Positions 1 through 7,708 of a DNA stretch of 64,000 nt are shown in pieces. The position numbers and the translations under genes were made by a program. Within the stretch, counting starts at the first letter, position 1; the number at the start of each line of letters is the position of its first letter. The notes below the pieces were generated by a model. The model ran no database searches. It saw nothing but the letters and a program-made list of their open reading frames with translations, and was not told the DNA's origin. Source of the DNA: Bacillus pseudomycoides (GTDB taxonomy: Bacteria > Bacillota > Bacilli > Bacillales > Bacillaceae_G). The stretch is from the NCBI RefSeq assembly GCF_022811845.1, contig NZ_CP064266.1, positions 558,001-622,000 of the forward strand. The letters are read 5' to 3'.

Positions 1-48
1 ATATACGTACGCAGCATCATTTTTTTCTTCGAAGCAGATTTCAATCAC
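1..48 (-). CDS. ytxC: YtxC family protein, 5' end only (partial)
   Basis: Only the first 16 codons are inside the window; the gene runs off the left edge. A GTG start at 48 is preceded by a G-rich ribosome binding site (AAAGGGGGG, six bases before it). The peptide begins (M)IEICFEEKNDAAYVY. In Bacillus, ytxC, a putative sporulation protein, follows dnaI, and the N-terminus resembles that family, so the call rests on position plus a short stretch of sequence. Confidence 0.5.
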   Translation of the reverse strand, partial: MIEICFEEKNDAAYVY

Positions 49-61
49 TCTTGTCCCCCCT

Positions 62-195
62 TTTATCCCGCTCTAAAGGACCGTTAACCTCTCAGCTTAA
101 AACGAAGTGAGGCACACATCCATAAGAGTCCGATCCGTGAAGCCTCATCCTAAGTAGAGCTAACTCCCCTATCGCCGAAAGCCTTCACTCGATAT
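62..195 (-). repeat. Degenerate bcr1-like element
   Basis: Starts with the TTTATCCCGC end typical of the bcr1-like copies in this window and keeps the internal stretch resembling TCGGACTTTTACGGGC of the intact copy at 61581-61736, read from the opposite strand. Much of the rest has diverged. It fills the space between ytxC and the dnaI terminator. It is called by comparison with the other copies in this window. Confidence 0.5.
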
Positions 196-298
196 TTCTT
201 GCTAATTTTATATATATTAACGGTGGGAGAAAAAAATGATACAAGCTCGTATGAATTTTCAGATTAACAATAAATTCCCATTACTTAACTGCGCATAA

Positions 299-335
299 AA
301 AAGAGTCTGTTTTCATACAAAACAGACTCTTTTTT
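299..335. terminator. Terminator downstream of dnaI
   Basis: Perfect stem AAAGAGTCTGTTTT with its complement around a short loop, with A and T runs on the two sides so it could act in both directions. It lies about 60 bp past the dnaI stop codon. Confidence 0.8.
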
Positions 336-393
336 ATATAAGTACACATTTAAAATATATTAAAAATAACTTTCTCCTATTTCTTTCCTACCT

Positions 394-1332
394 TTAAGTG
401 TGACGACGATTCTTCCCGCCAATCTCAACCGGTTTTGCTAAATATCTAATGCGCTCCATAATACGGGCCGCTTTCATTTCTTCTGCTTCTCCGCGCTGCG
501 TATACGTTAAATGATGTTCTAACTGTTTAAAATCAAAGTTAGATGTAAAGAACGTTGGTAAATTTTCCAACATACGAAATTGCAGTATAGCTCCAAGGAC
601 ATCATCACGCACGAAACTGGACATTGCTTCTGCCCCGATATCATCGAGCATTAATACTTGTACACGCTTCACAGCATCAATCTTTTCACCGATTGTATTA
701 TTTTGCAGTGAGCTTTTAATTTCCCGTAAGAATTCTGGTAAGTATACAATCATTGAACTTATTTTTTTCAAGGCTAATTCATTTGCAATCGCTCCTAAGA
801 GATACGTTTTTCCTACACCAAATTTACCGTAGAAATATAACCCTTGTACTTTCTTCCCAGGTTCGTATGCACTTAAAAACTCATTTGCTGCACGAATCGC
901 TCCAATGCGCGGCTCTAAATCTGATGGATCTAAATTTTCCATAGAAGCCTGTAAAATATCACTTGGCATATAAACACTTTGCACTAATTTTTCATATTTC
1001 TTCCTCTCATCATAAGCCACTTTTCTTACACAACGATCATATTGAATATCAATCATCTTACCTTGAATAATCAATTTCGGCTCATATCCTTGAATCATAT
1101 TTTTACAGGATTCTAAGTTCGGGCAATCTGCACATCCAACACTTTGGCCAATATATTCATACAGTTTCACAAGACTTCGTTCTATCATAGAAGTCGTTAC
1201 TTCACCTTTATGTTCTTCAACAAACTCTTTCACACGCGGATGTGCCATCACTTCCGCCTTTAATACTTCATATCTATTTTTAAAATTTTCATTTTGCATC
1301 AACTTTGCAAATGAATTTTGAATATGCTCCAT
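394..1332 (-). CDS. dnaI: Primosomal helicase loader DnaI
   Basis: DnaI loads the replicative helicase DnaC (the DnaB-type helicase) during initiation and restart. At 312 aa it has the family length. The N-terminal helicase-binding domain carries Cys67, Cys70, Cys76 and Cys101, which fit its zinc site. The C-terminal AAA+ domain has a Walker A motif GKFGVGKT (169-176) and a Walker B motif VLMLDDIG (226-233). It is preceded by dnaB with a 33-bp gap, so the two are probably cotranscribed, as in B. subtilis. A terminator follows at 299-335. Confidence 0.95.
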   Translation of the reverse strand: MEHIQNSFAKLMQNENFKNRYEVLKAEVMAHPRVKEFVEEHKGEVTTSMIERSLVKLYEYIGQSVGCADCPNLESCKNMIQGYEPKLIIQGKMIDIQYDRCVRKVAYDERKKYEKLVQSVYMPSDILQASMENLDPSDLEPRIGAIRAANEFLSAYEPGKKVQGLYFYGKFGVGKTYLLGAIANELALKKISSMIVYLPEFLREIKSSLQNNTIGEKIDAVKRVQVLMLDDIGAEAMSSFVRDDVLGAILQFRMLENLPTFFTSNFDFKQLEHHLTYTQRGEAEEMKAARIMERIRYLAKPVEIGGKNRRHT

Positions 1333-1365
1333 TCTCTCACCTCAAAGAGCGTTCATTCTCTTCTA

Positions 1366-2772
1366 TTAATCACGCTTATATTTTTTTAACTCTTCTTCCA
1401 ATCTCTTTCGTTCTTCTTCTAGATTGCTCGGATTTTCTTTTGAACTTGCACCTTTTTGTGATTGTTTTTTCGGTTCTTCTTTCGATTCTTCCTTGAGCCA
1501 ATCTGGCACCATCTCTGTCCGTACCGCTTTCTTCGTTGTACGGCCTTTCTTCTTCGTCTCAGCCCACTCTTGATATTGACGATTCTCTTCTTTCGCTAAA
1601 GCCATTGCTTCTGATACGGTACCAACCTTTTTTCGCGCCCAATGCCCCGCAATTTTCTCGACATATGATTTAGCCAATTTCATATCAGAACGAAGCATAA
1701 CGTAATAAATAAGTACGTTGACAACACCTGGCGCTAGTTTTTGACTCAACATCACTTCTTCTACAATTTGCAAATCTGCTTTTGTTGGTTCTGCCCCGCC
1801 TGAGATTTCTTTTAATAATTGTTTCGGTGAAATTTCCTCAAGCTGTTTGATAAGCATCTCTTCTTGTGTAGTTGGTTCTTTCTCTCTCATTGTACGCGCG
1901 GAATGAGGCTGCACCCGTTCACTTAACACCGGAAGCGCTTGACCATTTTCAAATTGATACCAATCACGTGCTCCTTTACGGAGTCTTTCCATATCAATCG
2001 CTTGTAATTCTGTCATTGCACCAAGAACTATATTTTGCATCGATAGTACATCGACGCCATACACGTAAGCTAGCGTAATAACACATTCACGTACTTGATC
2101 CGTAATTGCCTTTCTTGGGACAAGCGTCGATAACCCTTCTACAAATAAAGAAAAATCAAAGAAATCATTCCAAACCTTAGGAGCAGTCCCTTTTTCATTT
2201 CCAGGCATCACTGTTGTCTTCGGAATACGAACTTCCTCTTGCGCATGCTCAAATTGACCCGGATTAAATGAACCAAATACATCATTAAAAGAACGTGTAA
2301 CATTTTCATATGAAGTAAAATCGAACTCTTCTTCTAAGAAGTATTGTTTAACTTGATTATATTTCGCCCTGCTTAATCTGTTATACAAGAAAATACTCAA
2401 AACAATATCATCAAAAAATTGTTTTGGAGTTAGTGGTGGCTGCAATTCGTATATAAACATTCGAATATCTTTTTCTTTTTTAATATATACGTTTAAAAGC
2501 CCAATTGCTTCTAATTTCACCCGTTCTTCATATACTTCAGGAAGCTGCATTTGCATCGTCACCATAAGAGAGTGATGTGTATTCTCTTTTCCAAATACAC
2601 GATCCTGCTCTAGCTCTCCCCACAGCGTCATGTATAAACTAAAAGCCTTGCTACCCACTAATGGTTGATATAACATCGTTAGTACCTTCCGATCGTAATT
2701 ATGTAGCAATCCTTTTGCACTTACTTTATAACGATCAATTGGCAATAGCTCCATCCATGACTGTTTTTCCAT
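1366..2772 (-). CDS. dnaB: Replication initiation and membrane attachment protein DnaB
   Basis: Firmicutes DnaB (not the helicase) is a primosome component that, with DnaD and DnaI, brings helicase to oriC and stalled forks. The 468-aa length, the start MEKQSWMELLPIDRYKV and the position between nrdR and dnaI fit the family. The last 70 residues are highly charged (Lys/Glu rich), as is usual for the disordered tail. nrdR upstream has its own terminator at 2821-2856, so dnaB probably has a promoter in the gap just before its start. Confidence 0.93.
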   Translation of the reverse strand: MEKQSWMELLPIDRYKVSAKGLLHNYDRKVLTMLYQPLVGSKAFSLYMTLWGELEQDRVFGKENTHHSLMVTMQMQLPEVYEERVKLEAIGLLNVYIKKEKDIRMFIYELQPPLTPKQFFDDIVLSIFLYNRLSRAKYNQVKQYFLEEEFDFTSYENVTRSFNDVFGSFNPGQFEHAQEEVRIPKTTVMPGNEKGTAPKVWNDFFDFSLFVEGLSTLVPRKAITDQVRECVITLAYVYGVDVLSMQNIVLGAMTELQAIDMERLRKGARDWYQFENGQALPVLSERVQPHSARTMREKEPTTQEEMLIKQLEEISPKQLLKEISGGAEPTKADLQIVEEVMLSQKLAPGVVNVLIYYVMLRSDMKLAKSYVEKIAGHWARKKVGTVSEAMALAKEENRQYQEWAETKKKGRTTKKAVRTEMVPDWLKEESKEEPKKQSQKGASSKENPSNLEEERKRLEEELKKYKRD

Positions 2773-2820
2773 TCTTGCAATTCCTTTCTTTTGTTCATTC
2801 TACGTATATAATTTATTAGT

Positions 2821-2856
2821 AAAAAAGAGCTAATAGCTTACGCTTCTAGCTCTTTT
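2821..2856 (-). terminator. Terminator of nrdR
   Basis: AAAAGAGCTA stem with complement TAGCTCTTTT followed on the minus strand by a T run. It sits in the 168-bp gap between nrdR and dnaB. Confidence 0.75.
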
Positions 2857-2940
2857 CCACGTAATTTGCGGGTTCAATTCTTCTATCATCTCCAAAAGAA
2901 ATGAAGTAAAGAGACAGCCACCGCGAATCAGAGTTCTACC

Positions 2941-3402
2941 TTATTCTCTTTCTTTTTGCAGTATATCTTTTAATTCTTCAATGAATACATTTAAATCTTT
3001 AAATTGGCGGTATACAGAAGCAAACCGCACATAGGCAACATCGTCAATATCTCGAAGTGCTTCCATTACGATTTCACCGATCATATCGCTTTTCACTTCT
3101 GATATTCCTAAATTACGAAGTTCCCGCTCTACATTTTGCGTTACTTCTTCTAATTGTTTTAACGATACAGGGCGTTTTTCACATGCTTTAATTAACCCGC
3201 GTAAAATCTTTTCTTTATTAAACTCTTCTCGTGTTCCCTCTTTTTTTACAACAATAAGAGGCGGTTCTTCTACTCGTTCAAATGTCGTAAATCGATTTAA
3301 ACAACTTTCACACTCTCTTCTTCTTCGAATGGAGCGTCCCTCATCTACCGGACGTGAATCCAATACTCTTGTACCATTATGAAAACAGGTTGGACAACGC
3401 AA
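2941..3402 (-). CDS. nrdR: Transcriptional repressor NrdR
   Basis: NrdR is the ATP/dATP-sensing repressor of ribonucleotide reductase genes. An N-terminal zinc ribbon (CPTC and CESC pairs) is followed by an ATP-cone domain. The frame is open to a GTG at 3411, but that codon touches the ribosome binding site AAGGGAG. The TTG at 3402 is 8 nt behind the site and gives the usual family start MRCP and 153 aa, so I place the start there. Located upstream of dnaB-dnaI, as in other bacilli. Confidence 0.94.
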   Translation of the reverse strand: MRCPTCFHNGTRVLDSRPVDEGRSIRRRRECESCLNRFTTFERVEEPPLIVVKKEGTREEFNKEKILRGLIKACEKRPVSLKQLEEVTQNVERELRNLGISEVKSDMIGEIVMEALRDIDDVAYVRFASVYRQFKDLNVFIEELKDILQKERE

Positions 3403-3530
3403 CTCATTCACTCCCTTGCAATTTAATCTTCATTCTTCTCATTTCACCTACATGTGAAAATATATATACAATATTATATAACCCATTTGTCTGCGCTTAC
3501 TACTTATCAATACTTCCATTTATATAAACT

Positions 3531-3558
3531 AAAAAAGAGGTGCATTATACACCTCTTT
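3531..3558 (-). terminator. Terminator of speD
   Basis: AAAGAGGTG hairpin with complement CACCTCTTT and a six-T run on the minus strand, 27 bp past the speD stop codon. Confidence 0.8.
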
Positions 3559-3584
3559 ACATTTTAAATCAATTATGTTCTTTT

Positions 3585-3977
3585 TTAAAGAGCTTTTGTT
3601 TCTCTATGCTTAATTTCGAAGCTACCTGTGCCTCGAGGAAGCTCGATGCTCTCTCGCGTTTTCGCATTTAAACCTTCTGCAATATATTCTGCAGCAACAT
3701 TTGGATCAATACGATCCCCGCAAGTATAAACATCAATACTTGCATAGCCGTGCTCTGGAAAGCTATGAATTGTTAAATGTGACTCCGAAATGATTACAAC
3801 TCCACTTACACCCTGTGGCGCAAATTTATGAAAAGCAACCTCACGTACTTCAGCACCAGCTCTTAGTGCTGCATCCACAAATAATTGTTCAATAAACGGC
3901 ATATCATTAAGCTTGTCGAAATCGCAATCCCAAAGTTCAGCGATTACGTGACGACCCATCGTGTCCATAGTATCCAT
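3585..3977 (-). CDS. speD: S-adenosylmethionine decarboxylase proenzyme (SpeD/SpeH)
   Basis: Makes decarboxylated SAM, the aminopropyl donor for spermidine. The proenzyme cleaves itself between Glu65 and Ser66 in SESHLTIH to create the pyruvoyl group; the conserved HSFPEHG and YTCGD segments follow. The frame opens at 3995, but that ATG overlaps the ribosome binding site GAGGGGG; the ATG at 3977 is 9 nt behind the site (131 aa). A tandem MDTMDT at the N-terminus leaves 3968 as an alternative giving the length I remember for relatives. It has its own promoter and a structured leader, unlike a simple gapB-speD operon. Confidence 0.93.
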   Translation of the reverse strand: MDTMDTMGRHVIAELWDCDFDKLNDMPFIEQLFVDAALRAGAEVREVAFHKFAPQGVSGVVIISESHLTIHSFPEHGYASIDVYTCGDRIDPNVAAEYIAEGLNAKTRESIELPRGTGSFEIKHRETKAL

Positions 3978-4129
3978 TCTACAGTTCCCCCTCATAAAAA
4001 TTTAATCTAACTGTTCGAATTGAAAACTAATTTGCAATTTGGCTTGCTCTACTACCACGGGGGAAAGTTAGTCCAGAGAGGTCCTAACCCTTTAAGTAGT
4101 AACTACGTACCTCAGCTCTTAAGTTTACG
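3978..4129 (-). promoter_or_regulatory. Structured speD leader with anti-Shine-Dalgarno segment
   Basis: About 150 nt lie between the predicted transcription start and speD. On the minus strand an ACTAC/GTAGT stem (4096-4100 with 4051-4055) encloses a hairpin whose arms are GTTAG (4084-4088) and CTAAC (4067-4071). A TTCCCCC segment (4059-4065) is perfectly complementary to the GGGGGAA of the speD ribosome binding site (3985-3991), so the site could be masked. I do not recognise it as a known riboswitch class. See findings. Confidence 0.45.
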
Positions 4130-4135
4130 AGTGTT

Positions 4136-4164
4136 AGTATACTTTGTTTATTTTCATTTTGCAA
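4136..4164 (-). promoter_or_regulatory. Predicted sigma-A promoter for speD
   Basis: Minus strand -35 TTGCAA (4159-4164), 17-bp spacer, -10 TATACT (4136-4141). It lies downstream of the gapB terminator, consistent with a separate speD transcript. Confidence 0.6.
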
Positions 4165-4317
4165 CAACAGTTTTTTCGATTTTTTGTCATATTTTCTTCT
4201 TTACTTTTCCCCAAGAAAAATAATTGATTCACAAATACAGTAATCACAATGGTTTCTCCTATGTACCATTCGTAAAAATATACTTGTATAATTTTTTTCC
4301 TTTTCAGAAAAAAACAT

Positions 4318-4347
4318 AAAAAAGAAGACAAGCAATCGCTTGCCTTC
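4318..4347 (-). terminator. Terminator of gapB
   Basis: GAAGGCAAGC stem, GATT loop, GCTTGTCTTC and a six-T run on the minus strand. Strong intrinsic terminator 10 bp past gapB. It separates gapB from speD. Confidence 0.85.
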
Positions 4348-4356
4348 CCTGTATCA

Positions 4357-5385
4357 TTAAATGTGTTGTACACTTTCTTGTTTTGTTAATTCAGCGGCAA
4401 CTAACTTCACAAGATCTACAACGCGGCGAGAGTAACCCCACTCGTTATCATACCAAGCAAGTACTTTTACTTTACGTTCGCCCATTACCATTGTAGATAA
4501 ACTATCAATGATAGCTGAGTGTGTATTTGTATTAAAGTCAATCGAAACTAAAGGTTCCTCACTGAACTCAATAATCCCTTTCAATGGACCGTTTGCAACA
4601 GTTTTAAACGCTTCATTAATTTCCTCAACTGTTACATCACGTTTTACATCTACTACTAAGTCAACAAGAGACACGTTTGGTGTCGGAACACGAAGTGCCA
4701 TCCCATGAAGCTTTCCGTTTAAATGTGGAAGAACTTTCGCTAGAGCTTTTGCAGCGCCTGTTGTTGTAGGAATAATAGACTGTCCACAAGCACGCGCTCT
4801 TCGTAAATCTTTATGTGGGTTATCAATATTTTTTTGGTCATTTGTATAAGCATGAACGGTTGTCATTAAACCGTTTTCAATTCCAAACTGCTCATCTAAC
4901 ACCTTAACAACAGGCGCTAAACAGTTTGTTGTACAAGATGCATTTGAAATCACGGTATGTTTTGTAATATCTAATTGTTCTTCGTTCACACCAACTACAA
5001 TTGTTACATCTTCATTTTTACCAGGCGCTGTTAAAATAACCTTCTTCGCCCCAGCTTCTACGTGAAGAATTGCTTTTTCTTTCGCATTAAATTTACCAGT
5101 TGCTTCAATTACAATTTCAACATCCAGTTCTTTCCAAGGCAATTCTTTTGGATCGCGGTTGTTTAGAAGGCGAATCATTTTCCCATCCACTAATAAATGA
5201 TCTTCAAATGCTTCCACTGTTCCGTCAAACTTGCCATGAACTGTATCATACTTGATTAAATGTGCTAATGTTTCTGGTGGATAGCTTGCGTTAATCGCTA
5301 CAATTTCGAATGCGCTTTCTTTTATCGCTTGACGAAATACCATTCTCCCAATACGTCCAAATCCATTAATTGCCACACGAGTCAT
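4357..5385 (-). CDS. gapB: Gluconeogenic glyceraldehyde-3-phosphate dehydrogenase GapB
   Basis: Converts 1,3-bisphosphoglycerate to glyceraldehyde-3-phosphate, mainly in gluconeogenesis. N-terminal Rossmann fold INGFGRIGR, catalytic Cys151 in SNASCTTNCLAPV, 342 aa. The position that is Asp in the NAD-dependent GapA (after INA, residue 33) is Ala here, which fits the NADP preference of GapB. Next to speD, as in B. subtilis, where CcpN represses it; I could not identify a CcpN site by eye. Ribosome binding site AAGGGGG. Confidence 0.95.
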   Translation of the reverse strand: MTRVAINGFGRIGRMVFRQAIKESAFEIVAINASYPPETLAHLIKYDTVHGKFDGTVEAFEDHLLVDGKMIRLLNNRDPKELPWKELDVEIVIEATGKFNAKEKAILHVEAGAKKVILTAPGKNEDVTIVVGVNEEQLDITKHTVISNASCTTNCLAPVVKVLDEQFGIENGLMTTVHAYTNDQKNIDNPHKDLRRARACGQSIIPTTTGAAKALAKVLPHLNGKLHGMALRVPTPNVSLVDLVVDVKRDVTVEEINEAFKTVANGPLKGIIEFSEEPLVSIDFNTNTHSAIIDSLSTMVMGERKVKVLAWYDNEWGYSRRVVDLVKLVAAELTKQESVQHI

Positions 5386-5494
5386 AATATGTTATCCCCC
5401 TTGAATGCGTTATACTATTTATCTCCAATCCCAATAATAGTATAACACAAAAAGAAGATATGTCACTAAGCATTTTCACTAATTTCACAATTTT

Positions 5495-6097
5495 TTAGTT
5501 AATGATGTTCCACTCTTTTAAAATGAGCTGTAATTGTGCTTTTGTCTCAGCAATTGTGCCATCATTATAAATAACTTTATTAGCTAATGTTACTTTCTCT
5601 GCTAAAGACATTTGCGAATCAATACGTGCTTTCGCATCCTCTTCTGTAAAGCCATTTCGCTTCATTAAACGTTCTAATTGCGTACTAGGTGATACAGCTA
5701 CAACTAAAATTCGATCAACAAGTGCTGTTAACTTACTTTCAAATAGAAGCGGAATATCTAACACAACCGCTTGCACTCCTTCTTTTATGTACATATCCTT
5801 CTGAGCATTCATTTCTTTCCGAACAGCAGGATGAACAATTTTGTTTAACTGCAATCGTTTTTCTTCATTATGAAATACAATACTCCCAAGCTTTTGGCGA
5901 TCTAGTTCGCCATCTACTTGTAATACACCTTCACCGAATACCTCTACAATTTCTTTATATGCTTCTTTACCTTGTTCTACAACTTCTCTTGCAATAATAT
6001 CCGCATCAATTACAGGAATGCTTAGCTCACGAAACATTTGTGAAACGGTACTTTTCCCGCTTGCAATACCTCCTGTTAAACCAATAACAACTGTCAT
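5495..6097 (-). CDS. coaE: Dephospho-CoA kinase
   Basis: Last step of coenzyme A synthesis: phosphorylates dephospho-CoA. P-loop GGIASGKST at residues 9-17, 200 aa. An in-frame TTG at 6115 exists, but AGGAGGT lies 8 nt before the ATG at 6097, which gives the family start MTVVIGLTGG. It is the last gene of the polA-mutM-ytaF-coaE group, 52 bp after ytaF. Confidence 0.94.
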   Translation of the reverse strand: MTVVIGLTGGIASGKSTVSQMFRELSIPVIDADIIAREVVEQGKEAYKEIVEVFGEGVLQVDGELDRQKLGSIVFHNEEKRLQLNKIVHPAVRKEMNAQKDMYIKEGVQAVVLDIPLLFESKLTALVDRILVVAVSPSTQLERLMKRNGFTEEDAKARIDSQMSLAEKVTLANKVIYNDGTIAETKAQLQLILKEWNIIN

Positions 6098-6120
6098 TAT
6101 GCTACCTCCTAACAAATAGA

Positions 6121-6144
6121 AGCGTGAAACTTATGTTTCACGCT
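6121..6144. terminator. Hairpin between ytaF and coaE
   Basis: Perfect 10-bp stem AGCGTGAAAC / GTTTCACGCT with a four-base loop. There is no clear T run on either strand, so it may attenuate or protect the transcript instead of ending it. Confidence 0.4.
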
Positions 6145-6149
6145 CCCGT

Positions 6150-6782
6150 TTACATTTTCCAAATCCCAATAATAATGAGTAAAATTCCAGGTAGGAACGT
6201 AAATTTTTGTAACCATCGCATATTCGATAAAACCGTCCCTAGCCTCATTCCGATAAATAAAAACAAAGAGCTCATAACAGCTACTAAAACTGCCATCATA
6301 GCAGGTGTATACCCGAGTAAGGATGCACCAATACCCGCTCCAAATGAATCTACCGAAAGAGCGATACCTAAAAGTAAGGCTTCTCCACCAGAGATCGTGC
6401 CTGACTTATCAAAATCGGCAACAGTCGGTTTCCGTAAAATTTGAATAACTAATCCAAGCGAAGCAATTTCTAATTTCCAAACTTTCTCTTCTTGCTGCGG
6501 TTCGTCTTTTTTATCACTCCGAAAAAACTGATACAATACCCACGCTCCAATGGCTACTAAAACAACTCCCCCAATGCGAGTTGCAATCACCGGAGAAAAC
6601 ACTTTAGCAATCATATGTCCAATCCCCATCGACACAAGCATAACAGCGGCTGAACACATCCCAATGATGAGTATCGATTTTAACGGAATTCTCACGCTCC
6701 GCAGTCCATAAGTAAGCCCTACACTACAGCTATCTAAACTTAATGTAAAAGCTAATAAAATAAGAGAGAAATAATGATACAT
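6150..6782 (-). CDS. ytaF: Sporulation membrane protein YtaF (MntP-like)
   Basis: Predicted polytopic membrane protein of 210 aa with about six helices, related to the MntP manganese exporter fold and annotated in Bacillus as sporulation protein YtaF. The two halves share LSLDSxSVG / LSVDSFGAG, the acidic motif of this transporter type. Between them, residues 123-134 (DFDKSGTISGGE) form a textbook EF-hand calcium loop. Ribosome binding site GGAAGGAG. In the polA-mutM-ytaF-coaE group. The substrate is not established. Confidence 0.88.
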   Translation of the reverse strand: MYHYFSLILLAFTLSLDSCSVGLTYGLRSVRIPLKSILIIGMCSAAVMLVSMGIGHMIAKVFSPVIATRIGGVVLVAIGAWVLYQFFRSDKKDEPQQEEKVWKLEIASLGLVIQILRKPTVADFDKSGTISGGEALLLGIALSVDSFGAGIGASLLGYTPAMMAVLVAVMSSLFLFIGMRLGTVLSNMRWLQKFTFLPGILLIIIGIWKM

Positions 6783-6865
6783 CGGTAAGCTCCTTCCCTA
6801 TACATAGCTTTGCTGTATGTATATGACAAATGCCTATCCGATGTTATTAGAAAAAAATCTCTTTC

Positions 6866-7696
6866 TTAGCTTTTTGGCTGGCATATAGGACAATAGTGCG
6901 TCCCTCGTCCACCAACAACTGTCTTTTCAATCACGTTCCCACAAGTTACGCACGGTTCACCTTTTCTTCCGTACACATTTAACAGCTCCTGAAACGAGCC
7001 GATTTGTCCCTGTGAATTGATATATGTTCTAATTGTACTTCCACCACGCTTAACCGCTTCTCCTAATGTTTCAACAGTTGCCGCATGAATCTTTTCTATT
7101 TCAACTTTCGTTAAAGACGAAGCTTCACGTTCCGGGTGAATCCCGGAACGGAATAAAACTTCATCTACATATATATTTCCAAGCCCAACTAAAAGACGTT
7201 GATCTAACAATACAACTTTTATTTTGCGGTTCGTCTTTTGCAACCTCTCTTGTAAGTACCCTGGTGTCAGTTCAGCGTCAAATGGCTCAGGTCCTAAATC
7301 AGCAAGTGGCATTTCTTCAAATTCTTCACCTTTTTTAAAGAGGTGCATCGTGCCAAACTTTCTTACATCTTTATAGTGTAATTCTGTACCGTCTGTAAAC
7401 TGGAAACGCACATGCGTATGTTTATCAATTGCCTCATCACCTTCATGAAGCAAATACTTTCCTTCCATACGCAAATGTGAAACAATAACATACTTTGTTA
7501 CATATAAAAGTAAAAACTTACCTCTTCGTTCAATTCGTTCAATCATTTCACCGCGTAACATCGCTTTAAAGCGTTCAGCGTCATCAGGTCGCTTTACTAA
7601 TTTTGGATATGTTACGATCACATCTTTAATTGTTTTTCCTGTTACAAGGTTTTCAAGTGTTCTTCTAACATTTTCAACCTCTGGTAATTCAGGCAT
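6866..7696 (-). CDS. mutM: Formamidopyrimidine-DNA glycosylase (Fpg)
   Basis: Base excision repair enzyme removing 8-oxoguanine and formamidopyrimidines, with AP lyase activity. Starts MPELPEVE with the catalytic Pro after the removed Met and Glu. The C-terminal zinc finger CVTCGN...YCPICQ binds DNA. 276 aa is the normal length. It begins 12 bp after polA, so repair polymerase and glycosylase are cotranscribed. Confidence 0.96.
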   Translation of the reverse strand: MPELPEVENVRRTLENLVTGKTIKDVIVTYPKLVKRPDDAERFKAMLRGEMIERIERRGKFLLLYVTKYVIVSHLRMEGKYLLHEGDEAIDKHTHVRFQFTDGTELHYKDVRKFGTMHLFKKGEEFEEMPLADLGPEPFDAELTPGYLQERLQKTNRKIKVVLLDQRLLVGLGNIYVDEVLFRSGIHPEREASSLTKVEIEKIHAATVETLGEAVKRGGSTIRTYINSQGQIGSFQELLNVYGRKGEPCVTCGNVIEKTVVGGRGTHYCPICQPKS

Positions 7697-7708
7697 TCAA
7701 TCACTTCC

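Noticed and set aside
1305..1496. Plus-strand frame across the dnaI/dnaB junction
   Set aside because: No ribosome binding site, lies opposite two well-supported genes, low-complexity hydrophobic product.
3978..4129. Assignment of the speD leader to a SAM-I riboswitch
   Set aside because: The conserved SAM-I core and its terminal T run are absent; only local stems and an anti-Shine-Dalgarno stretch are seen.
4134..4373. 79-codon minus frame over the gapB-speD gap
   Set aside because: Starts at the end of gapB, runs through the gapB terminator and the speD promoter, no family character.
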